From IMG/VR virus record IMGVR_UViG_3300045257_000218, positions 1 through 44,011 of that record: 44,011 bases of DNA; one strand, 5' to 3'. Positions 15,978-22,588 of this stretch are shown one piece after another (position 1 is the stretch's first letter; every line of letters begins with the position of its first letter). The position numbers and the translations under genes were made by a program. The notes under the pieces are model-generated. The model was not told the origin of the DNA, did no database searches, and saw nothing but the letters and a program-made list of their open reading frames with translations. The stretch comes from a virus.

Positions 15978-16131
15978 GAATTATACCGAATCGCTCGTCA
16001 CACTGCGGACAATGCCTAGGCTCGACGATTCGTGTCTGTGGCGCACTGGATGACCACCACCATCTTGCGCGCCACCTATGACCGAGGCGACACTCCACCC
16101 ACGCTACACTCTTGGCTATCTTCCTGGGCAT
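15964..16131 (-). CDS. Small zinc-finger-like protein, 55 aa
   Basis: The ATG overlaps the previous stop (TAATG), and the stop lies inside the next gene. The protein reads VECRLGHRWRARWWW...RHCPQCDERFG: a C..GH knuckle followed by CxxC, the classical small phage zinc-binding pattern, with a Trp/Arg-rich middle. It falls below usual ORF cut-offs. Function unknown. Confidence 0.6.
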   Translation of the reverse strand: MPRKIAKSVAWVECRLGHRWRARWWWSSSAPQTRIVEPRHCPQCDERFGIIHVRP

Positions 16132-16595
16132 TACCCTAGTTGGTATTGCCCACGCGCTACTTGTTTGATTAATTGTCGCTTTACCAGCCTATTCAGATGA
16201 CTCCAGGTTGTATGTCGATTACCAGTTTTTGCCGGTACTCGCTTGACGATTTCGGATGCGCGCCAAACCGTCTTGGGGTACCTCAAGAAAAATCCATATA
16301 GACGGCGTGTTTCTTTGTAAATGCGTTTATAGCCAGCGGCCTTAAGAAGAATCCCTACGCTATCTTCCTTGATCGTGACACCCGGACCGAGGTTGTTGTG
16401 CTCGCCTACTTCTCCCATCAGTCCGGAATCATAAACGACGCCATCCTTGGTTTTGGCCATGCGCGGCAGCGCCTTTGTCTTTTTGACCGCCCTCACGGTC
16501 ACGACTGCCTTTCCTCCGCGGAGGCGCCGCTGTAGTTCCAATGCCTCATCAAGGGAATCTGTTTCGATCTGTCCGTCGCTGTTTACGCGAAACAT
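16131..16595 (-). CDS. Winged-helix-like protein, 154 aa
   Basis: The C-terminal 60 residues (FFLRYPKTVWRASEIVKRVPAK...HTTWSHLNRLVKRQLIKQVARGQYQL) look like a winged-helix DNA-binding fold ending in a beta-hairpin. The N-terminal half is basic (RRLRGGKAVVTVRAVKKTKALP). The start overlaps the upstream stop (TAATG). A transcriptional role is inferred from the fold only. Confidence 0.55.
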   Translation of the reverse strand: MFRVNSDGQIETDSLDEALELQRRLRGGKAVVTVRAVKKTKALPRMAKTKDGVVYDSGLMGEVGEHNNLGPGVTIKEDSVGILLKAAGYKRIYKETRRLYGFFLRYPKTVWRASEIVKRVPAKTGNRHTTWSHLNRLVKRQLIKQVARGQYQLG

Positions 16596-16945
16596 TAAGC
16601 CGCTGCTTTCTGCTCAGCTACCGAAGATCGAACGCGGCGCAAAACTTCCTTGAGTCCCATTAGCCCTTCGAGTTGAATACCAGCTTCTGCGGCATATTCC
16701 TTGAGCATCAACGGATCCCAAGTGCCGTGAGAAAGCCTGAGCCGAATCGAGTGGTACACCAACGGGTCGCTCTTGTAGCGCGTCTCGATGGACGATGGAC
16801 GATGGACGAAAAGGATCTGGTTGCGAGACTTCGCAACGAAGCAAGCCACATCGCGCGGCCCTAGCTTTATGTCCTTTTCGACCTGGAGGTATAACGTCCG
16901 GTCATTGCGTCGGAAGTCCATTTCCTTGATCAATCTTACTCTCAT
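16595..16945 (-). CDS. Hypothetical protein, 116 aa
   Basis: The protein has a beta-rich N-terminal half (RLIKEMDFRRNDRTLYLQVEKDIKLG...CFVAKSRNQILFVHRP) and a helical C-terminal half ending in Ala. It is preceded by an AAGGA site and a 116-bp gap holding operator-like sequence. The codons for its residues around 45-55 include a three-copy 7-bp tandem repeat. No family recognised. Confidence 0.55.
   Translation of the reverse strand: MRVRLIKEMDFRRNDRTLYLQVEKDIKLGPRDVACFVAKSRNQILFVHRPSSIETRYKSDPLVYHSIRLRLSHGTWDPLMLKEYAAEAGIQLEGLMGLKEVLRRVRSSVAEQKAAA
16786..16806. repeat. Three tandem copies of a 7-bp repeat in a coding region
   Basis: CGATGGA is repeated three times head to tail, with a partial fourth (CGA). 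The unit is not a multiple of three, so gain or loss of a copy would shift the frame of the gene at 16595-16945. Confidence 0.8.
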
Positions 16946-16973
16946 TCATGGATCCTTTCAGGGTTGTAGTAGC

Positions 16974-16997
16974 GGTGTTAGCACATTCTGCCAACAG
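16974..16997. promoter_or_regulatory. Imperfect operator-like palindrome
   Basis: TGTTAGCA and TGCCAACA form a near-perfect inverted repeat (7 of 8 positions) about 6 nt apart. The left half, GTGTTAGCA, is the same as the arm of the perfect palindrome at 17974-17998. It lies just upstream of the 16945 gene start, in a 116-bp gene-free stretch. A shared repressor could bind both. Confidence 0.4.
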
Positions 16998-17061
16998 GTC
17001 AAGTACAATCGTTACGGGTCAAAACGGTATCTTCCCCCGTACTTCGGTCCCACCGTCCGGC

Positions 17062-17400
17062 CTACTGGATGCATGGCCAATCCCTAACGGTTATGGGTCC
17101 GCCAATGAGACGAAGGACCCTGTGATCGGTTTCTAGTGACAGCGCCTCCACCGCGGCGACTACTTCTTTCGGCACGGGTGAGAGCACATTGCGGTAGCTT
17201 CCTGAGGCCATGCGCACGCGGCGCGAGCCCTGGATGTAGGTGGCAAGGCTCTGGCGCGAGCGACCGACCTTGCGCGCCAGCCACGAAAGCGTGCGCGGCG
17301 GATCCATGGCATCAAGCCACATGTAAATCCGCGAGTGTTGGTTAGATCGATGCGCGCGGCCCAATTCGCGGCCGACCTTCCGGAGTGCTTCGTTGGTCAA
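17062..17400 (-). CDS. Helix-turn-helix DNA-binding protein, 112 aa
   Basis: The segment TLSWLARKVGRSRQSLATYIQGSRRV (about 38-63) has the spacing of an HTH, like Cro/C1-type regulators. Basic flanks precede it (KVGRELGRAHRSNQHSR). It overlaps the SSB stop by ATGA and is followed by the operator-like site at about 16980. It is a candidate for the repressor or activator that binds the GTGTTAGCA sites. Confidence 0.6.
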   Translation of the reverse strand: MTNEALRKVGRELGRAHRSNQHSRIYMWLDAMDPPRTLSWLARKVGRSRQSLATYIQGSRRVRMASGSYRNVLSPVPKEVVAAVEALSLETDHRVLRLIGGPITVRDWPCIQ

Positions 17401-17807
17401 AAGTCGGACTCCGGTTCTTCCTGTCCGGCTCTGTAATCAGCGATAGAGCTATCGCGCGGCGCCTTGGTTTCGTCGCTGGGCTCGGTTGCGTGGTCAAGGA
17501 AACGCACGAGGTTCGCGACTACTTTTGTAAAGTAGCGCGGTATGTCATCCTTGACATATTTGGTTGTCTTGATGCGACCTTCTACATAGACCATTCGGCC
17601 CTTGCCGAGATGCCTGTAACAGCTTTCGGCCTGAGGCCCGAATACCTCTACAGCGTGCCACTCTGTGCGCTCTTGCTTTTTGCCTGATTTATCGCGCCAC
17701 CGCTCAGTAGTGGCTAACTTAAGATCGCAAATAGGCGTCTTATTTGGCGTGTAGCTCATTCTCGGATCCATGCCGAGTCGCCCCACGAGAATCACTAGAT
17801 TGACCAT
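17397..17807 (-). CDS. ssb: Single-stranded DNA-binding protein (SSB), 136 aa
   Basis: The start at 17807 (MVNLVILVGRLGMDPRMSYTP) is chosen because AAGGGG lies just upstream and it gives the usual SSB N-terminus; the frame is open 44 codons further. The OB-fold core is clear: VGRLG.DP, KLATTERWRDKSG, TEWHAVEVFG, GRMVYVEGRIKTTKY. The end, EEPESDF, is an acidic tip with terminal Phe like bacterial SSB tails that recruit repair proteins. It coats ssDNA during replication and ERF-mediated annealing. Confidence 0.9.
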   Translation of the reverse strand: MVNLVILVGRLGMDPRMSYTPNKTPICDLKLATTERWRDKSGKKQERTEWHAVEVFGPQAESCYRHLGKGRMVYVEGRIKTTKYVKDDIPRYFTKVVANLVRFLDHATEPSDETKAPRDSSIADYRAGQEEPESDF

Positions 17808-17967
17808 GTATCCCCTTTTTTGGCTAGAGGTTGGGCCTTGCGGCCGGGAGGATTCCAGCCTTTCGCGTATCGACGATGAGGAGGTTACGCGGCACGGTTT
17901 CCCGTGCCCTCCCATGGCTATATCCGGACCCGTTTCCACCCCCTAAGTGTCTATCTCGGCCCGAACG

Positions 17968-18017
17968 CTAGGGGTGTTAGCATAGCCTATGCTAACACGC
18001 AACCACAAAACCCCTAG
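17968..18017. promoter_or_regulatory. Nested perfect palindromes upstream of ssb
   Basis: An 11-bp perfect inverted repeat (GTGTTAGCATA at 17974-17984 and TATGCTAACAC at 17988-17998, 3-nt centre) is nested inside an outer 8-bp inverted repeat (CTAGGGGT at 17968-17975 and ACCCCTAG at 18010-18017). The inner element has the size and symmetry of a repressor operator. It lies in the 206-bp gene-free stretch (17808-18013) before ssb, where an internal promoter is likely. Confidence 0.6.
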
Positions 18018-18292
18018 TTAGGGACCGATGCCCCTTTGCTATCGGTACCCTTGGCGTTTCTGGCCTCAAGTGCTTGTCTCACAATGGAGCTACCGGAGGC
18101 TAGGATAGCCGCGCAAACCTCGGCCAACCGAACGATCGGAAGATCGATGCTTACCGGGTCTCCGTCCCCATGAGGCTTGCAGGTGACCTTGACGCAGTCT
18201 GCGACCTCCCCGCAGGGGGAGACGTGCTTCCCAGGTTCGATCACCAATTCGAATGCACACTCTGGCTTGTGCTTATTGGGCTTGTCACTCAC
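18014..18292 (-). CDS. Hypothetical protein, 92 aa (GTG start)
   Basis: The GTG at 18292 follows GGAAGG by about 8 nt. The protein (MSDKPNKHKPECAFELVIEPG...) contains a beta-rich first half with four Cys and a helical second half (LAEVCAAILASGSSIVRQALEARN). No family recognised. Its stop lies in the outer arm of the palindrome upstream of ssb. Confidence 0.55.
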   Translation of the reverse strand: MSDKPNKHKPECAFELVIEPGKHVSPCGEVADCVKVTCKPHGDGDPVSIDLPIVRLAEVCAAILASGSSIVRQALEARNAKGTDSKGASVPN

Positions 18293-18307
18293 CTTGTAAC
18301 CTTCCTT

Positions 18308-18553
18308 TCATCCGTCAACCACAACACAGCATGAGCAATTGGCCTCAGAGATAGGCCACTCAGGCAGATCCCGAATGTCGGGATCGAAGATCGGAGGGAT
18401 GAGAATGGGTCCCGCGAGTCGCGGAATCACACGTTCTGCCCTCTTTCGGATGGTAACCCTAACTACTTCGATGATTCGCACAGTCTGATCAGCCGCAATG
18501 GCCTCCAACGCGAACATGACGATCGTAATGGTAATACTGTCGGCCGTATGCAT
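18308..18553 (-). CDS. Hypothetical protein, 81 aa
   Basis: The ATG at 18553 has GGGAGG about 9 nt upstream. The protein starts with a hydrophobic helix (MHTADSITITIVMFALEAIAADQ) and ends ANCSCCVVVDG. It sits between RadC-like and 18014-18292 in the same orientation. No recognisable family. Confidence 0.45.
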   Translation of the reverse strand: MHTADSITITIVMFALEAIAADQTVRIIEVVRVTIRKRAERVIPRLAGPILIPPIFDPDIRDLPEWPISEANCSCCVVVDG

Positions 18554-18574
18554 TTCCCCGGACCTCCCCGCTAC

Positions 18575-19144
18575 CTACTTCTTTGGCCTCTTGAGGCCAG
18601 CGGAATTGAGAGCCTTGTCAATCGCCTGTTTGGGAATGATTCGCTCCAGTTGCTCCAGGAGTCCCGTAAGCGCCGAGGTATAGTCTTCCCAGGATTTCGG
18701 CGGATTCCATGCACTGGAGTCTATGTTTCGAATGGAGGTGAAGCCCGTTGGCGTAGTCACCAGGTGATCCACTAGGTGGACGTCTATGATCTGGCATGCA
18801 ATTGCCAGATTGCGAGTCGTCATCTTGTCCGGATCGGAAGGGTCGGCCAACCCTTGGGGGTGATTATGGGAGACGCACATGGCAAACGCATTGGCCTCCA
18901 ACGCAGCTCTAAGCAGGGGCCTGAAAGGGACGTCCACCGTAGTGTCATTGCCGATGGCCACCACGAAATGGGAGATCACGAACCCATTCCCGTCCAGAAA
19001 CAGGGCCACGAAGGTCTCTTGCTCCCGATCTGCGAATCCATGATCCTTGAGGTACTGGTATGCCTCCGATGCACGTCTTACACGGCTGCCCGTAGGCAAT
19101 GCCGAAGGTTTGGACTCTGGTTGGTATTCCGGCTCGGTTTTCAT
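18575..19144 (-). CDS. radC: RadC/JAB-domain protein, 189 aa
   Basis: The JAMM metal motif is present as SHNHPQGLADPSDPD (H-x-H...S-x-x-D), with an upstream Glu in the beta strand region and the RadC-like lead EAYQYLKDHGFADREQETFVALFLDGNG. After the motif, VHLVDHLVTTPTGFTSI matches the RadC end. RadC-type proteins are JAB metalloproteins of unclear role in DNA repair or anti-defence. The start MKTEPEYQ at 19144 is preferred over an upstream TTG. A 45-residue helical C-terminal extension is unusual. Confidence 0.8.
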   Translation of the reverse strand: MKTEPEYQPESKPSALPTGSRVRRASEAYQYLKDHGFADREQETFVALFLDGNGFVISHFVVAIGNDTTVDVPFRPLLRAALEANAFAMCVSHNHPQGLADPSDPDKMTTRNLAIACQIIDVHLVDHLVTTPTGFTSIRNIDSSAWNPPKSWEDYTSALTGLLEQLERIIPKQAIDKALNSAGLKRPKK

Positions 19145-19221
19145 TGGTCTAATCGCCTCCCACAAACCCCCCACGCTTACCACGTGGGGAGCTTGCAATC
19201 GCGGTTAGCCGCGCCTCCTAA

Positions 19222-19824
19222 CTACGGACGTCGACTCTGCAAAGCCGCGTCTTCATCTCCGTCTTCCCCGTCGCTGTAGAGCGCGTCGGACGCGCTCTGG
19301 GGGAAGTCCCCTCCGTCGAACGAATCCTCGGCATCGATGTCCTCGCCCGAAGCGTCGTCTCCGACCATGGCGCCCATGCCCACCATCGCGGCGTAGGCCT
19401 CGATGTCCTCGGGCTGGATCCCGATCACGTTGACGGGCCCCTTGTCGCGGGTGGTTACCAGATCGTAGCGCCACGAATCCGCCGCCGAGAACGAATCCTC
19501 AGTTTGGGCCATGGTCTGAGCCATCTTCGGCAGGGTGGTCAACGCGAGATTCGCCGACTTGGCGTCTCCGAACGGCCCGCAGTAGGCCGACTGCGCTTTG
19601 TCGATCGTCCCGTCGGCCTCCTGATCGTAGGGCACGAGCCCCACACCGGCAGTGATCCGGACGTACAGCGCCGCGCCGTCCGGAATGGCGTCACCCGCGA
19701 ACGTCACGAATCGCGGCGAGGCGGACTCCCGCACGCTCTTGACGAGCTTGCGCGCCAGACGCTTGGCGTGCTTGTGGAGGGGATGACGCTTCGAGGCCTT
19801 GCCATTGTCTTTCTTGGTTCCCAT
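19222..19824 (-). CDS. Hypothetical protein with acidic tail, 200 aa
   Basis: The start at 19824 (MGTKKDNGKASKRHPLHKH) has GGAG 9 nt upstream. The first 40 residues are very basic, the middle is globular (FVTFAGDAIPDGAALYVRITAGVGLV), and the last 50 are acidic (DDASGEDIDAEDSFDGGD). No family recognised. The gene has a long structured leader (19825-20061), so its expression may be controlled at the RNA level. Confidence 0.6.
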   Translation of the reverse strand: MGTKKDNGKASKRHPLHKHAKRLARKLVKSVRESASPRFVTFAGDAIPDGAALYVRITAGVGLVPYDQEADGTIDKAQSAYCGPFGDAKSANLALTTLPKMAQTMAQTEDSFSAADSWRYDLVTTRDKGPVNVIGIQPEDIEAYAAMVGMGAMVGDDASGEDIDAEDSFDGGDFPQSASDALYSDGEDGDEDAALQSRRP

Positions 19825-19904
19825 GTGTGGTTCTCCAGTTTTGTGTGAATAGGGGACAGAGGGCACTTACCTATCGGTGCTTTTTGTTCCGCAGGGTGTC
19901 GTAT

Positions 19905-20050
19905 CCCCTGAGAGATCCACCTACCAAAGCAGATCGAAACCTCTGGGGCTTCGAGGCTTGGCCAAGCGGGGCCCCGAGATTTCGGGGAGACCACTGGGGT
20001 AGGTGGACCTTCCAGGGGACGCCAGGGATAGCCTTGCGGCCTCCTGGCGT
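19905..20050 (-). ncRNA. Candidate structured RNA in a 237-nt leader
   Basis: On the minus strand an 8-bp hairpin (ACGCCAGG/CCTGGCGT) with an inner GCC-GCAA-GGC tetraloop is followed by a long closing stem. That stem is CCCCTG/CAGGGG plus a symmetric 5-nt internal loop plus TCCACCTACC/GGTAGGTGGA, enclosing about 72 nt. Inside are a CCCCGA/TCGGGG hairpin and a GCTTGGCCAAGC palindrome. The gene-free stretch lies between the DUF3761-like gene and the 200-aa gene. It matches no class I recognise. Confidence 0.45.
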
Positions 20051-20061
20051 GCCCTAGGCGC

Positions 20062-20331
20062 CTACTTTCGCGGGGGGTTGAGGGGGACGGCGCGTCCGCG
20101 GATTGGCGAGCCGTCGGCCCACGCTTTGACACCCCCGTGACCGGAGCAGGCCCCCTTGTGCGCGGCGTGTCGCGAGCGCCACTCCGTTCCATCGTTGCAG
20201 GTGGCCAGCACACGGACGTCTCCGTCGGAGATGGTGGGGGTCTTGTCCTTCGGGGTGGGGACGGCCGACAACACCAGCGTCGGCGTCAAGAACAACAGAG
20301 CGAAAGCAGTGGACAAAATGAATTTGATCAT
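20062..20331 (-). CDS. Exported DUF3761-like protein, 89 aa
   Basis: A signal peptide is clear: MIKFILSTAFALLFLTPTLVLSA with an Ala-type cleavage site near residue 23. The mature part has C-N-D-G-T...R..H.AHKGACSGHGGV, the core of the small secreted DUF3761 family found in bacteria. The mature protein is about 65 aa with two Cys that could form a disulfide. Such proteins are periplasmic with unknown function. Its presence in a phage early operon suggests envelope modification or a moron-like gene. Confidence 0.65.
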   Translation of the reverse strand: MIKFILSTAFALLFLTPTLVLSAVPTPKDKTPTISDGDVRVLATCNDGTEWRSRHAAHKGACSGHGGVKAWADGSPIRGRAVPLNPPRK

Positions 20332-20358
20332 GGTGTGGTCTCCCGATTTGGAACGCGG

Positions 20359-20415
20359 CTAAGCGTTCGCGTTGAAAAGCAGTGACATGATGATGATGAG
20401 AACGACGAAAGTCAT
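20359..20415 (-). CDS. Hydrophobic 18-aa micro-gene
   Basis: The frame encodes MTFVVLIIIMSLLFNANA, a single hydrophobic helix ending in a signal-peptidase-like NANA. GGGAGG lies about 10 nt upstream. It is located between two other small membrane/exported genes on the same strand. It may be a membrane micropeptide or a degraded signal peptide. Confidence 0.4.
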   Translation of the reverse strand: MTFVVLIIIMSLLFNANA

Positions 20416-20444
20416 TTTGAGGGGCCTCCCAACCCCCAATTACC

Positions 20445-20467
20445 AGGTGCTTATGATTAAAGCACCT
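20445..20467. repeat. 8-bp inverted repeat (hairpin)
   Basis: AGGTGCTT and AAGCACCT are perfect reverse complements separated by 7 nt. The element overlaps the stop of the 41-aa gene. No U-run follows on either strand, so a processing or attenuation hairpin is more likely than a strong terminator. Confidence 0.45.
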
Positions 20468-20591
20468 ATTTGCGAACGTCAATTCCTTTTTGCATTTTCT
20501 TTCCCAGGCGCCAAAACAGATATCGAGCGTACAGCCAAGATCCAAGGCATCCACCTAGCAATGGCCATGCCCAATCAATGAAGGTTCTCAT
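20466..20591 (-). CDS. Small TM protein, 41 aa
   Basis: The ATG is two bases after the upstream stop, with GGAG 10 nt upstream. The product MRTFIDWAWPLLGGCLGSWLYARYLFWRLGKK has one membrane segment followed by a basic cytoplasmic end. It is missed by 60-codon cut-offs. Function unknown. Confidence 0.6.
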   Translation of the reverse strand: MRTFIDWAWPLLGGCLGSWLYARYLFWRLGKKMQKGIDVRK

Positions 20592-20593
20592 GA

Positions 20594-20779
20594 TTACTCG
20601 TCTCCGTGTGCGACGCCCATTTTGTCGAGGATACGCCAAGCATCTTGCAAATAGCGGACCCGTTCGTGTTCGTCCGTTTCGAGAAATGCAGCCGCGAGGT
20701 AGCTAGCGGCCAATGGGGCCTCAGGCATGTCCTTTTGCGGCGCGCGGTAACCGATCAAGAGCGTTGGCATACGTGGCAT
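20594..20779 (-). CDS. Hypothetical protein, 61 aa
   Basis: The ATG at 20779 overlaps the upstream stop (TAATG), which sets the start MPRMPTLLIGYRAPQKD. The rest is helical (LAASYLAAAFLETDEHERVRYLQDAWRILDKMG), resembling short helical repeat proteins. No family recognised. Confidence 0.6.
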   Translation of the reverse strand: MPRMPTLLIGYRAPQKDMPEAPLAASYLAAAFLETDEHERVRYLQDAWRILDKMGVAHGDE

Positions 20780-20919
20780 TACTTGCTCATTTCTTGACGG
20801 TGCAATAACATGAAATTCCTGCACCACGCACAGCGAGCGCTAACCTCCTGGAAACCCTGCAGGGTCACCATTTCCCCAAATTCACGGCAACTGCCATTCA
20901 CACAAGTCCATATTTCCAT
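20779..20919 (-). CDS. Small Cys-rich protein, 46 aa
   Basis: The start MEIWTCVNGSCREFGEMV follows the upstream stop by a few bases; the ribosome site is weak, so reinitiation is likely. CxxxxC at 6-11 and CAWC at about 31-34 make a compact zinc knuckle. Function unknown. Confidence 0.5.
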   Translation of the reverse strand: MEIWTCVNGSCREFGEMVTLQGFQEVSARCAWCRNFMLLHRQEMSK

Positions 20920-20923
20920 GGGG

Positions 20924-21136
20924 CTAGTACCGTTCGGCGTCATCCACGCCAGGTACGAACACGATGGCGGGGTTGGTGGCACTGGTGTCGATGCAGCCGC
21001 ACCCCATGTCTACCTTGATCTCGGCCGGATGCGCGGTAAACTCCGTCTCCGGGTAATTGGCGCGGTAGATCGCGATTCCGACGATCCCGAGCCAAAGTGC
21101 CACCATGCCGCAATACGTGATGATGAGTGAACGCAT
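20924..21136 (-). CDS. Membrane-anchored protein, 70 aa
   Basis: AGGAG sits 6 nt before the ATG at 21136. The N-terminal segment MRSLIITYCGMVALWLGIVGIAIY is a TM anchor. The outside part has an unusual MGCGCIDTS motif. No family recognised; likely an inner-membrane protein. Confidence 0.6.
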   Translation of the reverse strand: MRSLIITYCGMVALWLGIVGIAIYRANYPETEFTAHPAEIKVDMGCGCIDTSATNPAIVFVPGVDDAERY

Positions 21137-21144
21137 GAAATCTC

Positions 21145-21345
21145 CTAAATGACTGGGCTTTCGCCGCGTGTTCCCAGATCCATGCCAGCTGCACGCGCGG
21201 CACGTTGAATTGCCTTTTCCAGGCGAAACCACCTATCGTAGGCGGCATCGGAAGAAACGTTGCTTGCGCGAGCCCAGGCCAGCACGAGACGCGCGTGGCG
21301 CGCACGGGCCCGTTCGATGCGCATTGCGAGATAGGACGTTGTCAT
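21145..21345 (-). CDS. Helical basic protein, 66 aa (first gene of leftward operon)
   Basis: The start MTTSYLAMRIERARARHARLV is the first ATG, but its ribosome site is poor. The frame is open upstream through a sequence with CSRHWHKACF, starting possibly at a TTG at 21483. The ATG form is a basic Arg/Ala-rich helix. It is the promoter-proximal gene of the leftward operon. Confidence 0.5.
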   Translation of the reverse strand: MTTSYLAMRIERARARHARLVLAWARASNVSSDAAYDRWFRLEKAIQRAARAAGMDLGTRGESPVI

Positions 21346-21529
21346 GGGCGGCACGACCAAATTAGGGCCCCGATATCCACTAGAAACACGGTCCAGTAAA
21401 AGACCGTTTCGAGTCGCTGTTTCGTTTGGCTCGACATTGCGAGCCGAGACAAAGCACGCCTTATGCCAATGGCGCGAGCACAAAAGGCCCTGTGGATCTA
21501 ATGAGCGAACGGCGCGTCACCAATGCCAA

Positions 21530-21545
21530 TCTCAGAAATCTGAGG
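21530..21545. promoter_or_regulatory. Operator-like repeat copy 1
   Basis: TCTCAGAAATCTGAGG contains CTCAG/CTGAG inverted arms and matches the copy at 21606 in 14 of 16 positions. The paired copies in a divergent promoter region suggest a phage regulator binding site. Confidence 0.5.
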
Positions 21546-21605
21546 CGCAGAATTTGCGTTTCAATGATTACGCGTATTTGCGCTATGACATTTACATCAT
21601 AGTAA

Positions 21606-21621
21606 TCTCAGGAATTTGAGG
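21606..21621. promoter_or_regulatory. Operator-like repeat copy 2
   Basis: TCTCAGGAATTTGAGG is the second copy, 76 bp from the first start to start, with CTCA/TGAG arms. Spacing is near seven helical turns, compatible with looping. Confidence 0.5.
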
Positions 21622-21755
21622 GCAAAACGGAGCTTAGAGGCGGGAAATCAAAGGCAGGGATAGCTAGAGCCGTTGGCATAGAGACTGCAAAGTGTCCAAG
21701 GGCCATGAAAAAAGCAAAGCATGCGGAACGGTTCTTTGCACGGAGGGGTAAGACA

Positions 21756-21929
21756 ATGGATCCAGGACAAAGGGCGTTGGCGCCGTCGCCTAAGTGTCAC
21801 GTGCCTGGATGCGACGGAGAGCCTGGTAAGGACGGAGGCCGGCTTTGTAGGGGCGAGCCTCATGACATCGCCAGGCGGGCGGCTCGCGCAGCAGAGGATG
21901 CGGCACCGAAAGTGAGGTACATCAAGTGA
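21756..21929 (+). CDS. Small Cys-containing protein, 57 aa
   Basis: ATG at 21756 is favoured because GGAGGGG lies 8 nt upstream; an in-frame ATG at 21705 has only a weak site. The protein has CHVPGCDGEPGKDGGRLC, a possible metal site, followed by an Arg/Ala-rich helix. Its stop overlaps the GTG start of the next gene. Function unknown. Confidence 0.55.
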   Translation: MDPGQRALAPSPKCHVPGCDGEPGKDGGRLCRGEPHDIARRAARAAEDAAPKVRYIK

Positions 21930-22126
21930 AGGACACGCATCTTGCAAGGGACTACCGAACGTTCACACCTACTACAAGGGTTAGGTGGCACGAATTTGAT
22001 GAGAGCTTTCGGAGCATCAAGGTGCAGAGGGAGAACGATGCCCTGCACAAGCAAGCGGCCTACTTAGCGGGCCAAGCCCGGGAGGTAGAGCGCGAGCTTT
22101 GGCGTGCTCGATGGGGTCTGCGGTAA
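21926..22126 (+). CDS. Charged helical protein, 66 aa (GTG start)
   Basis: GTG at 21926 overlaps the upstream stop and has GAGG 8 nt before. The product (MKDTHLARDYRTFTPTTRVRW...) is highly charged and helical (LHKQAAYLAGQAREVERELWRAR). No family recognised. Its stop overlaps the next start by one base. Confidence 0.5.
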   Translation: MKDTHLARDYRTFTPTTRVRWHEFDESFRSIKVQRENDALHKQAAYLAGQAREVERELWRARWGLR

Positions 22127-22332
22127 TGGGGAGGCCTCCAAGGATCAAGCAACGGTGGACCGTCACCGAAGTAGCACGTTTCTTGCATGTAGATGCTAAG
22201 ACCGTGAAGCAAGCAATTGCAGAAGGGAGGCTGATAGCATCCAATTTGAGTAGCGCCAACCAGAGGCCAAAATGGAGGATAGCTCCGGAGGCAATAGAGC
22301 GTTGGCAATTGGAGTCTGAACAAAGGAGGTGA
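22126..22332 (+). CDS. HTH_17/excisionase-like DNA-binding protein, 68 aa
   Basis: ATG at 22126 is the start; the segment WTVTEVARFLHVDAKTVKQAIAEGRLIAS...KWRIAPEAIERWQ is the MerR-like helix-turn-helix with wing found in excisionases and phage regulators (HTH_17). No integrase accompanies it, so a transcriptional switch role is likelier than excision. It probably binds the nearby operator repeats. Confidence 0.75.
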   Translation: MGRPPRIKQRWTVTEVARFLHVDAKTVKQAIAEGRLIASNLSSANQRPKWRIAPEAIERWQLESEQRR

Positions 22333-22570
22333 GTAGGCGGGACTGCCTTAGTGGTAAGTCACCCCGACTCTCATCACCAGCCCCCAGCTACATCAACGCT
22401 ACATGTCAAGGTGTGGGTGCATGTACTACCGACTAAAGAGGGGGTACCCAGGGGGAAGGCGGGGGGCCATCGGCCCCGGGGCTTCTACCCAGCAATAGGG
22501 CTACACGAGGGGCCTCTGACGCACTGTGTAGTAGATAGCCCTCTGCGGACCAACGGGACCGCCTACTTGA

Positions 22571-22588
22571 GTCGCCGCCACAGGCGAC
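22571..22588 (+). terminator. GC-rich hairpin, possible terminator of the short rightward operon
   Basis: GTCGCC and GGCGAC pair perfectly around a 6-nt loop. It lies 240 bp downstream of the HTH_17 gene. No U-run follows, so intrinsic termination is doubtful. Confidence 0.3.

Larger units (their letters stand above)
21346..21755. promoter_or_regulatory. Divergent control region between leftward and rightward operons
   Basis: This 410-bp stretch has no well-supported gene. It separates the leftward operon (first gene ending at 21345) from the rightward genes starting at 21756. It carries two operator-like repeats (21530-21545 and 21606-21621) with an AT-rich stretch between them. Promoters in both directions are expected, but no consensus pair is convincing enough to place. 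Confidence 0.5.

Noticed and set aside
22335-22380. D-arm-like sequence after the HTH_17 gene considered as a tRNA
   Set aside because: No matching T-arm or acceptor partner exists downstream.
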